A stretch of 64,000 bases of DNA from ATX-6F1 sp943369485 (GCA_943369485.1 CALRNH020000002.1:124001-188000); one strand, 5' to 3'. Shown: positions 53,028 to 61,778, counted from the stretch's first letter. Numbers and translations: made by a program. Notes: generated by a model not told the origin, from the sequence alone.

Positions 53028-53624
53028 ATGATGGCTTCCCCTTCCTCCGCCGGGCGGCTCACGCTGATCACCGGACCGAGCGGTGTCGGCAAGGGCACCC
53101 TGGTGGCTGCACTGTTGCGGCGCCATCCCCGCATCTGGCTGTCGGTGTCGGCAACCACCCGCTCGCCTCGCACCGGGGAGGTGGACGGGGAGCACTATTT
53201 CTTCCTCAGCCGCGAACGTTTCGATGCTCAACTGGAGGCGGGCGGCCTGCTGGAGTGGGCCGAATTCGCCGGCAATCGCTACGGAACGCCGCGCGAACCG
53301 GTGGAGCGCCACCTGGCCGAAGGCCGTCCGGTGCTGTTGGAGATCGAGCTGGAGGGGGCTCGCCAGGTGCGGCGAAGCTTCCCCGAGGGCTTTCAGATCT
53401 TCCTCAAACCCCCCTCCTTCGAGGAACTGGAGCGACGCATCCGCGGCCGCGGCACCGACAGTGAGGAGGCGATCGCCCGGCGTCTGCAGCGGGCGCGGGT
53501 GGAACTGCAGGCCGAGGCGGAGTTCGATGCCGTGCTGGTGAACGGCGATCTGGATCAGGCCCTGCTCCAACTGGAGAGGTTGATGGGGCTGAGCGCTGAG
53601 CCGGCGGTTTCCCCCAGCGCCTGA
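53028..53624 (+). CDS. gmk: Guanylate kinase
   Basis: The 198-residue protein shows the P-loop ITGPSGVGKGTLV, the GMP-binding SVSATTRSPRTGEVDGEHYFFLSRERF and LLEIELEGARQVRRSFPEGFQIFL, and lid RGRGTDSEEAIARRL. It converts GMP to GDP. Starts at GTG 53019, ATG 53028 and ATG 53031 are all possible; the ATG at 53028 was chosen. It is convergent with psaJ, and the proximity of gmk to psaFJ and tsaD is a known picocyanobacterial arrangement as I remember it. Confidence 0.95.
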   Translation: MMASPSSAGRLTLITGPSGVGKGTLVAALLRRHPRIWLSVSATTRSPRTGEVDGEHYFFLSRERFDAQLEAGGLLEWAEFAGNRYGTPREPVERHLAEGRPVLLEIELEGARQVRRSFPEGFQIFLKPPSFEELERRIRGRGTDSEEAIARRLQRARVELQAEAEFDAVLVNGDLDQALLQLERLMGLSAEPAVSPSA

Positions 53625-53763
53625 GGGAGGCGGCACGGTCGGTACTGGCACGGTTGTGCTGGCAAGGGGACACCCCGAGGGGGCTCCATGGGCTCGCCCT
53701 CCAGATCTGGGGCCAGCCATCAGGGCGGCTGGGCCGGACGCCAGGACAGGAGGGCCGCCCATG

Positions 53764-53786
53764 AAAAAAGCGGCCATCGGGCCGCT
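53764..53786 (-). terminator. Intrinsic terminator of psaF-psaJ
   Basis: On the minus strand, AGCGGCC and GGCCGCT (7-base perfect arms at 53769-53775 and 53780-53786) enclose the tetraloop CGAT and are followed by TTTTTT (53769-53764). This is a textbook rho-independent terminator 24 bases downstream of the psaJ stop. Confidence 0.9.
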
Positions 53787-53809
53787 GGAAAGGGATGGGA
53801 TTTCCGGGC

Positions 53810-53926
53810 TCAGAGGGGATGGAAGAGCAGATCGGGGAAGAACCGGTTGAACTCGATCATGATCCCGGCCGTGAGGGTGAACCAGACGGCGGCCACGACG
53901 GGGGCGGTGGTGAGGAATTTTTTCAT
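53810..53926 (-). CDS. psaJ: Photosystem I subunit IX
   Basis: The 38-residue protein begins MKKFLTTAPVVAAVWFTLT and ends FFPDLLFHPL, typical of PsaJ: one membrane helix with the conserved ITAG/TAGIMIEFNRFFPDLLFHP end. It stabilises PsaF binding in photosystem I. It is 12 bases downstream of psaF and ends before a strong terminator. Confidence 0.97.
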   Translation of the reverse strand: MKKFLTTAPVVAAVWFTLTAGIMIEFNRFFPDLLFHPL

Positions 53927-53938
53927 GGTTCCAGGAAG

Positions 53939-54418
53939 TCAGCGGGGTGAAACGGTCACTTTCGAGTCGTCTTCCAGCATTGTTCCGCCGGCGAACTCCT
54001 TGAAGGCCGCCAGGGGCCAGGTGGCTGCGGACAGGGTGGATTTGAACGCCAGGGGCAGATCGATCTGGATTTCACGCATGGTGGCGTCCTTGCTGCCGCG
54101 AATGGCCATCAGGTAGGAGCGGCCAGCCCAGCCGATCGTGCCCGTGATGTAAAGGAAGGCGATGCTCGGAATCAGGAAATCACCGGCGTGGCTGAAGCGG
54201 CCATCGACGATCAGGTGGGGCAGGCCATCGGTGCCACAGAGGGCTTGGCTGTAGCTCGCGAAGCGGGCCTTGGCCTGGTCGGTGGTGGCTTGGCTGGCCC
54301 GCTGCTGGAAGCGGGGGCTCTCAGCACAGGGGGTCAGCCCCGCTACATCGGCGTGTGCCACGGGGGCGAAGCCGAAGATCAGGAAGGCTGAAATCAGAAC
54401 AGCAAAGAGACGGCGCAT
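53939..54418 (-). CDS. psaF: Photosystem I subunit III
   Basis: The 159-residue protein has a signal peptide (RRLFAVLISAFLIFGFAPVAHA) and a mature part beginning DVAGLTPCAESPRFQQRA, followed by CGTDGLPHLIVDGRFSHAGDF and a membrane helix (LIPSIAFLYITGTIGWAGRSYL). Two cysteines form the lumenal disulfide. It is the plastocyanin/cytochrome c6 docking subunit in algae, less critical in cyanobacteria. It starts 77 bases from the divergent tsaD and leads the psaFJ transcript. Confidence 0.97.
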   Translation of the reverse strand: MRRLFAVLISAFLIFGFAPVAHADVAGLTPCAESPRFQQRASQATTDQAKARFASYSQALCGTDGLPHLIVDGRFSHAGDFLIPSIAFLYITGTIGWAGRSYLMAIRGSKDATMREIQIDLPLAFKSTLSAATWPLAAFKEFAGGTMLEDDSKVTVSPR

Positions 54419-54495
54419 CGTGTCCGGTGCTGGGATAAAGACCTGCGGGAAGGCAGGATGTCACTTGCGGACAGTAGGGGACATCTCTAGAGCCA

Positions 54496-55551
54496 ATGCC
54501 GACGCTCCTGGCCGTCGAAACAAGTTGTGACGAGTCCGCTGCGGCGATTGTGTGCGACCGAACGGTGCTCGCCAGCGCCGTCGCCTCCCAGATGGAGGAA
54601 CACGCGCGCTGGGGTGGGGTGGTGCCCGAAATCGCCTCCCGCCGCCATGTTGAAGCGCTGCCGCTGCTGATCGACCAGGTGATGGCCGAGAGCGGTCTGG
54701 GCTTCGGCGATCTGGACGGCATTGCCGCCACGGTGGCCCCGGGGCTGGTGGGGGCCTTGCTGGTGGGTTCGGTCACCGGGCGCACCCTGGCCGCCCTCCA
54801 TGGACTGCCCTTCGTGGGTGTCCATCACCTGGAGGGCCACCTGTGCTCGGTGCACCTGGGGGAGCCCCTGCCGCCGGGGCCCGCCCTGGTGCTGCTGGTG
54901 AGTGGCGGACACACGGAATTGATCCGGATCGATGGACCGGGCCGCTACGAGCGCCTTGGCCGCAGCCGCGATGATGCGGCCGGCGAGGCCTTCGACAAGG
55001 TGGCCCGGCTGCTGGGCCTGGGTTACCCCGGTGGTCCGGCGATCCAGACGGCCGCGGCCGACGGCGATCCCCATCGCTTCCCCCTGCCCAAGGGGAGGGT
55101 CTCCCTGCCCCAGGGTGGCTTTCATCCTTACGACTTCAGTTTCAGCGGCCTCAAGACAGCGGTGCTGCGGCTGGTGCAGTCACTTGGCACCACGGGAGGG
55201 CCGCTGCCGGTGGCTGATCTGGCGGCCAGCTTCGAGCAGGTGGTGGCGGAGGTGCTGGTGGAACGCACCTGCCGCTGTGCCCGTGACCAGGGCCTCGGCA
55301 CTGTGGTGATGGTGGGTGGGGTGGCAGCCAACCAGCGCCTGCGTGCCCTGATGGAAAAGCGTTGCGCCGCCCTGGGGCTGTTTTGGCGCGTGGCCCCCCT
55401 GGCCTACTGCACCGACAATGCGGCCATGGTGGGGGTGGCAGCGGCCCAGCGGCTGACGGCCGGATCGCGCAGCTCGCTCAAGCTCGGGGTGACCCCGCGG
55501 CTCCCGCTGGAGCAGGCCGATGACCTTTACGAGCCAGTGAGGGGCCGTTAA
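54496..55551 (+). CDS. tsaD: tRNA N6-adenosine threonylcarbamoyltransferase
   Basis: The 351-residue protein has LAVETSCDESAAAIV, the metal-binding SRRHVEALP and GVHHLEGHLCSVHLG, the ATP-site LLVSGGHTELIRID and PKGRVSLPQGGFHPYDFSFSGLKTAVLR. It transfers the threonylcarbamoyl group to A37 of ANN-decoding tRNAs. Length and all histidine ligands are normal. It diverges from psaF, and a high-light-inducible gene follows on the same strand. Confidence 0.96.
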   Translation: MPTLLAVETSCDESAAAIVCDRTVLASAVASQMEEHARWGGVVPEIASRRHVEALPLLIDQVMAESGLGFGDLDGIAATVAPGLVGALLVGSVTGRTLAALHGLPFVGVHHLEGHLCSVHLGEPLPPGPALVLLVSGGHTELIRIDGPGRYERLGRSRDDAAGEAFDKVARLLGLGYPGGPAIQTAAADGDPHRFPLPKGRVSLPQGGFHPYDFSFSGLKTAVLRLVQSLGTTGGPLPVADLAASFEQVVAEVLVERTCRCARDQGLGTVVMVGGVAANQRLRALMEKRCAALGLFWRVAPLAYCTDNAAMVGVAAAQRLTAGSRSSLKLGVTPRLPLEQADDLYEPVRGR

Positions 55552-55596
55552 TCCTCGATCCCTTTAGTGTGAACCATCAACCTTGCGGCCGGCCCC

Positions 55597-55794
55597 ATGG
55601 CCCCTGCTGACATGCGTGAGAACGGCGAAGGACCCACGCCCGTGGGACCAGATGAGCTGAACGCCTGGCGGCGGGGATTCACTCCCCAGGCCGAGATCTG
55701 GAATGGCCGACTGGCCATGCTCGGGCTGTCGCTTGGCATTGGGGTGCTGTTGCTGGTGCGTCTGCTGAGCAGCTCACTGACGGCCGCGAAGTGA
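55597..55794 (+). CDS. hli: High-light-inducible protein (chlorophyll a/b-binding-like)
   Basis: The 65-residue protein has a polar N-terminus and one LHC-type helix, GFTPQAEIWNGRLAMLGLSLGIGVLLLV. The chlorophyll-binding signature E-x2-N-x-R-x-A-M-x-G is exact in EIWNGRLAMLG. Such proteins protect photosystem II assembly intermediates and dissipate energy. It starts 45 bases after tsaD, and its last 21 bases overlap the convergent pilT end. An alternative start at 55612 is possible. Confidence 0.93.
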   Translation: MAPADMRENGEGPTPVGPDELNAWRRGFTPQAEIWNGRLAMLGLSLGIGVLLLVRLLSSSLTAAK

Positions 55795-57024
55795 CTGGGC
55801 CAGTTCGTTCGGTTTGAGGCTCTGGGCCAGGGCGTCTGCGGGGGAGACTCGGCCGGCTTGCACCAGTTTGAGCAGCGCCTGGTTGGCGCTCTGCATGCCG
55901 TCGAAGCCACTGCGCTCCATGATCTGCTCAACCTCGTCCATCTTGCACTGCTGGATGTAATCCCTGCAGGCATCGGTGTTGACCAGGATGTCGTGGAAAG
56001 CGGCCCGTTTGCCATCGGTGGTTTTGATCAGGCCCTGGGAAATCACCGCCAGCAAGGCTTCGGAGACGGAGCGGCGCACATTGTCCTGGTCTTCAGGGGG
56101 GTACATGCCCAGCACCCGTTCCACCGTGCGCACGGCTGAGTTGGTGTGCAGGGTTCCAAATACCAGGTGACCGGTCTGGGAGGCTTCCAGGGCGGTGGTG
56201 AGTGTTTCCCTGTCCCTGATTTCACCAATCAGGATCACATCGGGGTCTTCCCGCAGGGAAGCGCGCAGGGCGTTGTGGAACAGCTTGGTGTGGTGCCCCA
56301 CTTCCCGCTGGCGCACCATGGAGCGCTTGCTCTGGTGCACGAATTCGATCGGATCCTCGATCGTGATGATGTGACGCTTCTGGTTGCGATTGATCCAGTC
56401 GACCATTGCCGCCAAGGTGGTGCTCTTGCCCGAACCGGTGGGCCCGGTCACCAGCACCAGCCCCTTGGGGCGTTGACAGACCTCCTCGAGCACACTGGGC
56501 AGGTTGAGGTCTTCGATCGTGGCGATTTTCTGAGGGATCAGGCGCAGCACCATCGCTGGCCCCAGCAGGGTTTCCAGCAGGTTGATCCGCACCCGCACGA
56601 ACGGAAAGGCGAAGGAACCGTCAAATTCCTTGTCATTCTGGAATCGGTCGATTTCCACCGGCGTGAGCATCTCCCGAAGCCAGCCGTTGAAGCTGGCCTG
56701 ATCAGCCACTGGCCAGCCGGTGTGCTGCATGTCGCCCCGAACCCGATAACGGGGCTCTTCCCCCACCCCGAGGTGGACGTCGGAGTAGTTGCGTTCGTGG
56801 GCGATGCGCACGATCTCCTGAAGGGTGCTGGGCTCGGGAGGCAGATTGAGGCCCTTGGAACCTTCGTCGATGACGCTGATCGAATCGCCGGAGCCCGCCT
56901 CGGGGAGTGGCGCGGTCGGGGATGGGATCGCCTGGATGATCGGAACGGTCGGCAGATCTCGCAGGGTCGACTCCTCCAGGGGGGGAAAGAGGGAGGAGGA
57001 CGCCCCTGCTTCGTTCGCGGACAT
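55774..57024 (-). CDS. pilT: Type IV pilus retraction ATPase PilT
   Basis: The protein (about 416 residues from the ATG at 57024) has a proline-rich N-terminal extension of about 65 residues and then the PilT core: LQEIVRIAHERNYSDVHLGVGE, Walker A VTGPTGSGKSTTLAAMVDWIN, Asp box HIITIEDPIEFVHQSKRSMVRQREVG, Walker B LREDPDVILIGEIRDRETL and the His box TGHLVFGTLHTNSA. It powers pilus retraction. No pilB, pilC or intact pilin gene is nearby. Other starts are 57039 (ATG) and 57051 (TTG). Confidence 0.93.
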   Translation of the reverse strand: MSANEAGASSSLFPPLEESTLRDLPTVPIIQAIPSPTAPLPEAGSGDSISVIDEGSKGLNLPPEPSTLQEIVRIAHERNYSDVHLGVGEEPRYRVRGDMQHTGWPVADQASFNGWLREMLTPVEIDRFQNDKEFDGSFAFPFVRVRINLLETLLGPAMVLRLIPQKIATIEDLNLPSVLEEVCQRPKGLVLVTGPTGSGKSTTLAAMVDWINRNQKRHIITIEDPIEFVHQSKRSMVRQREVGHHTKLFHNALRASLREDPDVILIGEIRDRETLTTALEASQTGHLVFGTLHTNSAVRTVERVLGMYPPEDQDNVRRSVSEALLAVISQGLIKTTDGKRAAFHDILVNTDACRDYIQQCKMDEVEQIMERSGFDGMQSANQALLKLVQAGRVSPADALAQSLKPNELAQSLRGRQ

Positions 57025-57126
57025 GGTGACGGCATGCATTCGTGGCACCAAGCTTTGCTTGAATTAAGCCTGTTGTCATGGATTTGCTGCGGCCATCTTT
57101 AGGATCCGCCCGATTGCTGCTCGCCT

Positions 57127-58257
57127 TTGACCTCCCTCCCCCTGGTCACGATCGTGCTCGGCACCCGGCCAGAGGCGATCAAGCTGGCGCCTGTGATCCT
57201 GGCCTTCCGCTTGGCGCCCGATCTGCGCACCCGGGTGGTGCTGACAGGCCAGCACAAGGAAATGGTCGCCCAGGTGATGGATCTGTTCGGGCTCACGGCC
57301 GATCTCGACCTGGCGCTGATGGCCCCGAAGCAGACCCTCACCCACGTCACCTGCGCGGCCCTGCAGGGGTTGCGGGAGGAGTTCACGGCCCATCGGCCCG
57401 ATCTGGTGCTGGTGCAGGGGGACACCACCACCGCCTTCGCTTCGGCCCTGGCCGCCTTCTATGAGCAGATCCCCGTGGGGCATGTGGAGGCGGGCCTGCG
57501 CACCGACAACCTGCTCGATCCCTTCCCGGAGGAGGCCAACCGGCGCCTGATCTCCCAGGTGGCCCAGCTGCATTTTGCTCCCACCAGCGTCTCGGAGGCC
57601 AATCTCAAAGCCTCCGGCGTGGTGGGGCGGGTGCTGGTCACCGGCAACACCGTGATCGATGCCCTGCTGCTGATGGCCGAGCGGGCCCCCCAGCTGGCGA
57701 TCCCAGGGCTCGATTGGCAGCGGCAGCGAGTGATCCTGGCCACGGTGCACCGGCGCGAGAACTGGGGACCTCGTCTGCAGGACATCGGCCATGGCTTCCT
57801 GGAGCTGCTGGAGCGTTTCCCCGACACCGCCCTGCTGCTGCCCCTGCACCGCAACCCCACCGTGCGTGAACCGCTCGAAGCGCTGCTGGGCCATCACCCC
57901 CGGGCCTTCCTCACCGAACCGCTTGACTACGACAGCCTGGTGGCGGCGATCCGTGGCTGCACGCTGCTGCTCACCGATTCCGGCGGCCTTCAGGAGGAGG
58001 CTCCTGCCCTGGGCAAGCCCGTGCTGGTACTGCGGCGCACCACCGAACGTCCCGAGGCTGTCGACTCAGGCACCGCCCGATTGATCGGCACCGATACGGT
58101 CGACATCGTGCGCGAGGCGGCGCGGCTGTTGGAGGATCCCGCCGCCTACGCGGCCATGGCCCAGGCCCACAATCCCTTCGGCGATGGCAAGGCCAGCGGC
58201 AGGATCCTGGAGGCCAGCCGGGCGCTGCTGGCGGAACGCGCTCAAGGGGAAGGCTGA
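57127..58257 (+). CDS. wecB: UDP-N-acetylglucosamine 2-epimerase (non-hydrolysing)
   Basis: The 376-residue protein starts at TTG (57127). VTIVLGTRPEAIKLAPVI, VLTGQHKEMVAQVMDLF, LVLVQGDTTTAFASALAAF, PVGHVEAGLRT and LLTDSGGLQEEAPALGKPVLVLRRTTERPEAV are the family markers. It interconverts UDP-GlcNAc and UDP-ManNAc for surface polysaccharide. It is preceded by a 102-base divergent gap from pilT and ends 20 bases from the convergent adaptor gene. Confidence 0.95.
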   Translation: MTSLPLVTIVLGTRPEAIKLAPVILAFRLAPDLRTRVVLTGQHKEMVAQVMDLFGLTADLDLALMAPKQTLTHVTCAALQGLREEFTAHRPDLVLVQGDTTTAFASALAAFYEQIPVGHVEAGLRTDNLLDPFPEEANRRLISQVAQLHFAPTSVSEANLKASGVVGRVLVTGNTVIDALLLMAERAPQLAIPGLDWQRQRVILATVHRRENWGPRLQDIGHGFLELLERFPDTALLLPLHRNPTVREPLEALLGHHPRAFLTEPLDYDSLVAAIRGCTLLLTDSGGLQEEAPALGKPVLVLRRTTERPEAVDSGTARLIGTDTVDIVREAARLLEDPAAYAAMAQAHNPFGDGKASGRILEASRALLAERAQGEG

Positions 58258-58277
58258 GGCCTTCGCCCCGCCGCTTC

Positions 58278-59555
58278 TCACCCCCCAGGACGCTTCTTGG
58301 CCCAGGGCGGCAGGTCGATGAACACCTTGGTGCCGGGGTTCAGGCCGCTGAGGATCTGGGTGTTGCGGCCGCTGCTCGTGCCCAGCTCCACCGGCTGGAA
58401 GGTGGGTTCGTTGCCCTTGCCCACCAGCAGCACCCCTGGTTTCCCTCCTTCGGTGACCACGGCCACAGTGGGCACCAGGGTGCGCACCGCCAGCTGGCCG
58501 GTCTTGAAGTCGATGTCGGCGGTCATGCCGATGCGCAGCTCCGGCGGGGGATTGATCAGCTGAAGCTTGACCTCGAAGGAGGTGACGTTGTTGGTCTTGA
58601 CCGCCCGCGGGGCGATCTGCTTGACCCGGGCGGCGAAGCGCCTGTCGGGGAAGGCATCCACCCGCAGGCTGGCCTCCTGGTTCACCCGGATTCGGCCGAT
58701 GTCGTTCTCGGGCACCTTGGCCACCGCCTCAAGGCCCTGGGCCAGTTCCACCACCGAGGAACTGCTGGCCCCGGCGTTGGCCGAGGCCGCCGTGGTCGGG
58801 GTGACGAAGGCGCCCGGGTCGGCGAAGCGCTGGGTGATCACACCGTCGAAGGGAGCGCGGATGGTCAGTTCGGAGCGTTCCACGCCGCGTTGGCCGCTCC
58901 GCTGCCGCGCGGCGTCGAGGGCCGCCTGGCTGGTGGCCAGGCGGGTGTTGAAGGTGATGAAGTCGTCCTGGCTGATGGCGCCTTGGGCATAGAGCTTGCG
59001 CCGCCGTTCGAATTCCGAGCGGCTGCGGCGGTATTCCGCCTCCGCCTGGCGCACCTGGGCCTGGAACTCGCTTTCGCGGTCCTGCAGATCGCCGCTGTCC
59101 ATCAGGGCGATCGGCTGGCCCGCCTTCACCCGATCACCCTCGTCGATGTAGAGGGTCTGGAGCACGCCTCCGCGTTTGGGGCTGACGTTGACGCTGCGAA
59201 CGGCCTTCAGTTCACCGCTGGCGGTGACGATGCCGGGCAGGCTGCCGCGTTCGGCGCTCACGGTGTAGGCACTCAGGTTCTTGGTCCGCTCAGCGCTGCG
59301 CCGGCCCGACCAGAGACTGAAGCCGCCGATGGCGACGGCCAGGGCCAGGGCGCCGGCGGCCCAGAGGCGTTGGCGTGGCCGGCGAGGGCGCTTGATCAGA
59401 CCCGTTGGCTTGGTCTCCTCAGCGACCTTCGGGGCTGGTTGGAGAATGGAGGAAGGAATGGGTCGGATGCGTCGATCGCCCCAGTCTTGATGGTTTGGGT
59501 GTCGAATGGCGAGCCCGAAGGTGGCGGAGACCGACCCGTCTAGATTTCGGCCCAT
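58278..59555 (-). CDS. Efflux periplasmic adaptor (HlyD/MacA family)
   Basis: The recognisable protein has a basic N-terminus (LIKRPRRPRQRL), one membrane helix (LWAAGALALAVAIGGFSLW), a lipoyl-like half motif (GVLQTLYIDEGDRVKAGQPIALMDSGDLQ), an alpha-helical hairpin and a second half motif (ELTIRAPFDGVITQRFADPGAFV), then beta-barrel segments. Between the helix and the ychF start there is no ATG, GTG or TTG in frame except the ATG at 59555, which overlaps the divergent ychF ATG; the true start could be a rare ATT/ATC near 59460. No permease gene is adjacent. Confidence 0.82.
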   Translation of the reverse strand: MGRNLDGSVSATFGLAIRHPNHQDWGDRRIRPIPSSILQPAPKVAEETKPTGLIKRPRRPRQRLWAAGALALAVAIGGFSLWSGRRSAERTKNLSAYTVSAERGSLPGIVTASGELKAVRSVNVSPKRGGVLQTLYIDEGDRVKAGQPIALMDSGDLQDRESEFQAQVRQAEAEYRRSRSEFERRRKLYAQGAISQDDFITFNTRLATSQAALDAARQRSGQRGVERSELTIRAPFDGVITQRFADPGAFVTPTTAASANAGASSSSVVELAQGLEAVAKVPENDIGRIRVNQEASLRVDAFPDRRFAARVKQIAPRAVKTNNVTSFEVKLQLINPPPELRIGMTADIDFKTGQLAVRTLVPTVAVVTEGGKPGVLLVGKGNEPTFQPVELGTSSGRNTQILSGLNPGTKVFIDLPPWAKKRPGG

Positions 59556-60645
59556 GCTCAAAGCCGGAATCGTGGGGCTGCCCAATGTGGGCAAATCCAC
59601 CCTCTTCAACGCTCTGGTGGCCAACGCCCAGGCCCAGGCCGCCAACTTTCCCTTCTGCACGATCGAGCCGAACGTGGGCATCGTGGCGTTGCCGGATGCG
59701 CGACTGGCCAAGCTCTCGGCGATCTCCCGCTCCAAGGAGCTGATCCCCACCCGGGTGGAATTTGTCGACATCGCCGGTCTGGTGGCCGGTGCCAGCCAGG
59801 GGGAGGGACTGGGCAACAAGTTCCTCGCCAACATCCGCGAGGTGGACGCGATCGTGCACGTGGTGCGCTGCTTCGAGGACGACGACGTGATCCACGTCTC
59901 TGGAAGTGTGCACCCGGTGCGGGACGCCGAAGTGATCAACCTGGAGCTCGGCCTCTCCGACCTGGCCCAGGTGGAGAAACGGCGCGAGCGGCTCAAGAAG
60001 CAGGCCCGCACCAGCAAGGAGGCCCAGGCCGAGGATGCCCTGCTGGAGCGAATCCAGTTGGTGCTGGAGCAGGGGGGTGCCGCCCGCAGCCTGGGCCTGA
60101 GCGAGGAGGAGCAGAGCCTGGTCCGGCCCCTCGGCCTGCTGACTCTCAAACCGATCATCTATGCCACCAACGTCAGCGAAGACGACCTGGCGTCCGGCAA
60201 CGACCACAGCCGCGCGGTGGTGGAGCTGGCGGGCCGTGAGGGGGCCGAATCCGTGCGCATCTCCGCCCAGGTGGAAGCCGAACTGGTGGATCTGGGCGAG
60301 GAGGAGCGCACCGATTACCTGGCGGGCCTGGGGGTGAGCGAGGGGGGGCTTCAGAGCCTGATCCGCGCCACCTACCACCTGCTCGGCCTGCGCACGTACT
60401 TCACCACCGGCGAGAAGGAGACCCGCGCCTGGACGATCCACGCGGGCATGACCGCCCCCCAGGCCGCCGGTGTGATCCACACCGATTTCGAGCGCGGCTT
60501 CATCCGCGCCCAGACCGTGGGCTACGAGCAGTTGATCGAGGCCGGCTCCTTGGCGGAGGCGCGCAACCGGGGCTGGTTGCGCAGCGAGGGCAAGGAGTAC
60601 GTGGTGGCTGAGGGTGATGTGATGGAGTTTCTCTTCAACGTCTGA
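59554..60645 (+). CDS. ychF: Redox-regulated P-loop ATPase YchF (OBG family)
   Basis: The 363-residue protein starts MLKAGIVGLPNVGKSTLFNAL and shows the remaining G motifs (FPFCTIEPNVGIV; EFVDIAGLVAGASQGEGLGNKFLANIREVDAIVHVVRCF; KPIIYATNVSE), a coiled-coil region and a C-terminal TGS domain ending EYVVAEGDVMEFLFNV. YchF binds ATP in preference to GTP (NxxE in place of NKxD) and associates with ribosomes. TAGATT at 59541-59546 resembles a -10 box very close to the ATG, so a short or absent leader is possible. Confidence 0.96.
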   Translation: MLKAGIVGLPNVGKSTLFNALVANAQAQAANFPFCTIEPNVGIVALPDARLAKLSAISRSKELIPTRVEFVDIAGLVAGASQGEGLGNKFLANIREVDAIVHVVRCFEDDDVIHVSGSVHPVRDAEVINLELGLSDLAQVEKRRERLKKQARTSKEAQAEDALLERIQLVLEQGGAARSLGLSEEEQSLVRPLGLLTLKPIIYATNVSEDDLASGNDHSRAVVELAGREGAESVRISAQVEAELVDLGEEERTDYLAGLGVSEGGLQSLIRATYHLLGLRTYFTTGEKETRAWTIHAGMTAPQAAGVIHTDFERGFIRAQTVGYEQLIEAGSLAEARNRGWLRSEGKEYVVAEGDVMEFLFNV

Positions 60646-60813
60646 GACTCACCTGGAAGCGGTTGGGTTCGACATTGGCGGGGCGCCTCTTTCAGGCTGC
60701 ACAGAGCGATTGACCGGACCCACGGGTTCGGCCAGAGATCTATTGGGGCCAACCGCTCGCGGAACATAACGCTCTGGTGCACTTGTGGACCTGGGAATCC
60801 CACCCACTGGCCC
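60646..60813. other. Gap between ychF and the IS630-type remnant
   Basis: About 170 bases without a recognisable gene or RNA. No T-tailed hairpin is clear downstream of ychF. The GTGCAC hexamer occurs here (near 60778) and again at 60816, just inside the presumed IS end. Confidence 0.4.
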
Positions 60814-61184
60814 TAGTGCACCGTCCCGGAAACAACATCTAAAATTGTGGGAGGTTATCCGAGGCACTCCGTGGCGCTGGTCGTCCGATGCCGCCGCTGG
60901 TCCTCAGTGATGACGAGATTCGGCAACTGCAGGGCATCGCCAGCTCTCGCTCGCTACCTCATTCGATTGTGCAGCGCGCCCAGATCGTGCTAGCCGGCGG
61001 TGTTGGTTTCGCCAACACCGCCATCGCCAAACGGATGGGCCTGACCGGCATGACCGTCGGCAAGTGGCGCAAGCGCTATGGAGAACTTGGTCTGGAAGGG
61101 TTGCACGACAAGATCCACCTCGGCCGGCCGCACACCTACGAGGACGACACCGTCTCCGAGGTCATCAACCGCGCCCTGCAGACC

Positions 61185-61215
61185 TAGGCGAAGCCTTCTC
61201 CGAAGGGGTAGCCCA
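61185..61215. repeat. Short palindromic insert A
   Basis: About 31 bases separate the codons for ALQT from the resumed transposase frame. It starts TAGGCGAAGCCTTCTCCG and contains CCTTC-TCC-GAAGG as an inverted repeat. The leading TAG stops the reading frame. Insert limits are inferred by comparison with the expected protein and may shift by a few bases. Confidence 0.65.
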
Positions 61216-61328
61216 CCGATGGCAGCGTGGAGCGCCCGCTCCCTCGCCGCTGCCATCGGCATCTCCAAAACCACCGTTCACCGCTGGTTGCAGACCTTCT
61301 CGGTCCAGACGCACCGCCAGAAGTCGTA

Positions 61329-61353
61329 CCGCTCCGCGGAAGCCTGACGGATA
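61329..61353. repeat. Short palindromic insert B
   Basis: About 25 bases interrupt the codons for HRQKSY/KLSTD. It contains the perfect palindrome TCCGCGGA inside GCTCCGCGGAAGCC. It is the least similar of the set but shares the GGAAGCC core in the same orientation as insert A. Confidence 0.5.
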
Positions 61354-61620
61354 TAAGCTCTCCACCGATCCTTTCTTTGTGGAGAAGGTCCGCGACATCG
61401 TCGGCCCTACCTGAATCCTCCGGACATGGCGATGGTGCTCTGTGTCGACGAGAAGACGCAGATCCAGGCCCTGGACCTGACCCAGCCGCTGCTGCCCATT
61501 GAGCTGGGCTACATGGAGGGAGTCACCCACGATTACATCCGCCACGGCACCACCCCCCTGTTTGCCGCCTTGGACGTGGGGAAAGGGGAGGTGACCACCG
61601 AGTGCAGGCCTCGCCACCGG

Positions 61621-61648
61621 CAACCGCTGGCGGGGAAGGCTGCGCCTA
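61621..61648. repeat. Short palindromic insert C
   Basis: About 28 bases lie between the codons for PRHRH and QEFLGF. Read on the minus strand it begins TAGGCGCAGCCTTCCCCG, which differs from insert A at only two of eighteen positions. It contains CCGC-TG-GCGG as an inverted repeat. The orientation is opposite to A. Confidence 0.65.
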
Positions 61649-61744
61649 CAGGAATTCCTGGGCTTCCAGCGCCCGATCGGGAAGTCCGTTCCGGACGACC
61701 TGAATGTCCACCTGATCATCGACAACTACTGCACTCACAAGCAC

Positions 61745-61778
61745 GCCCTAGCCCAAGGGCTAGGGCACAGCGGTAGCT
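61745..61778. repeat. Short palindromic insert D (10-base perfect arms)
   Basis: GCCCTAGCCC (61745-61754) and GGGCTAGGGC (61757-61766) are perfect 10-base arms around AA; about twelve more bases (CACAGCGGTAGCT region) complete the insert. It replaces about five expected bases between the codons for HKHA and AWLAQR. The CTAGCCC.AAGGGCT core is shared with insert E. Confidence 0.7.
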
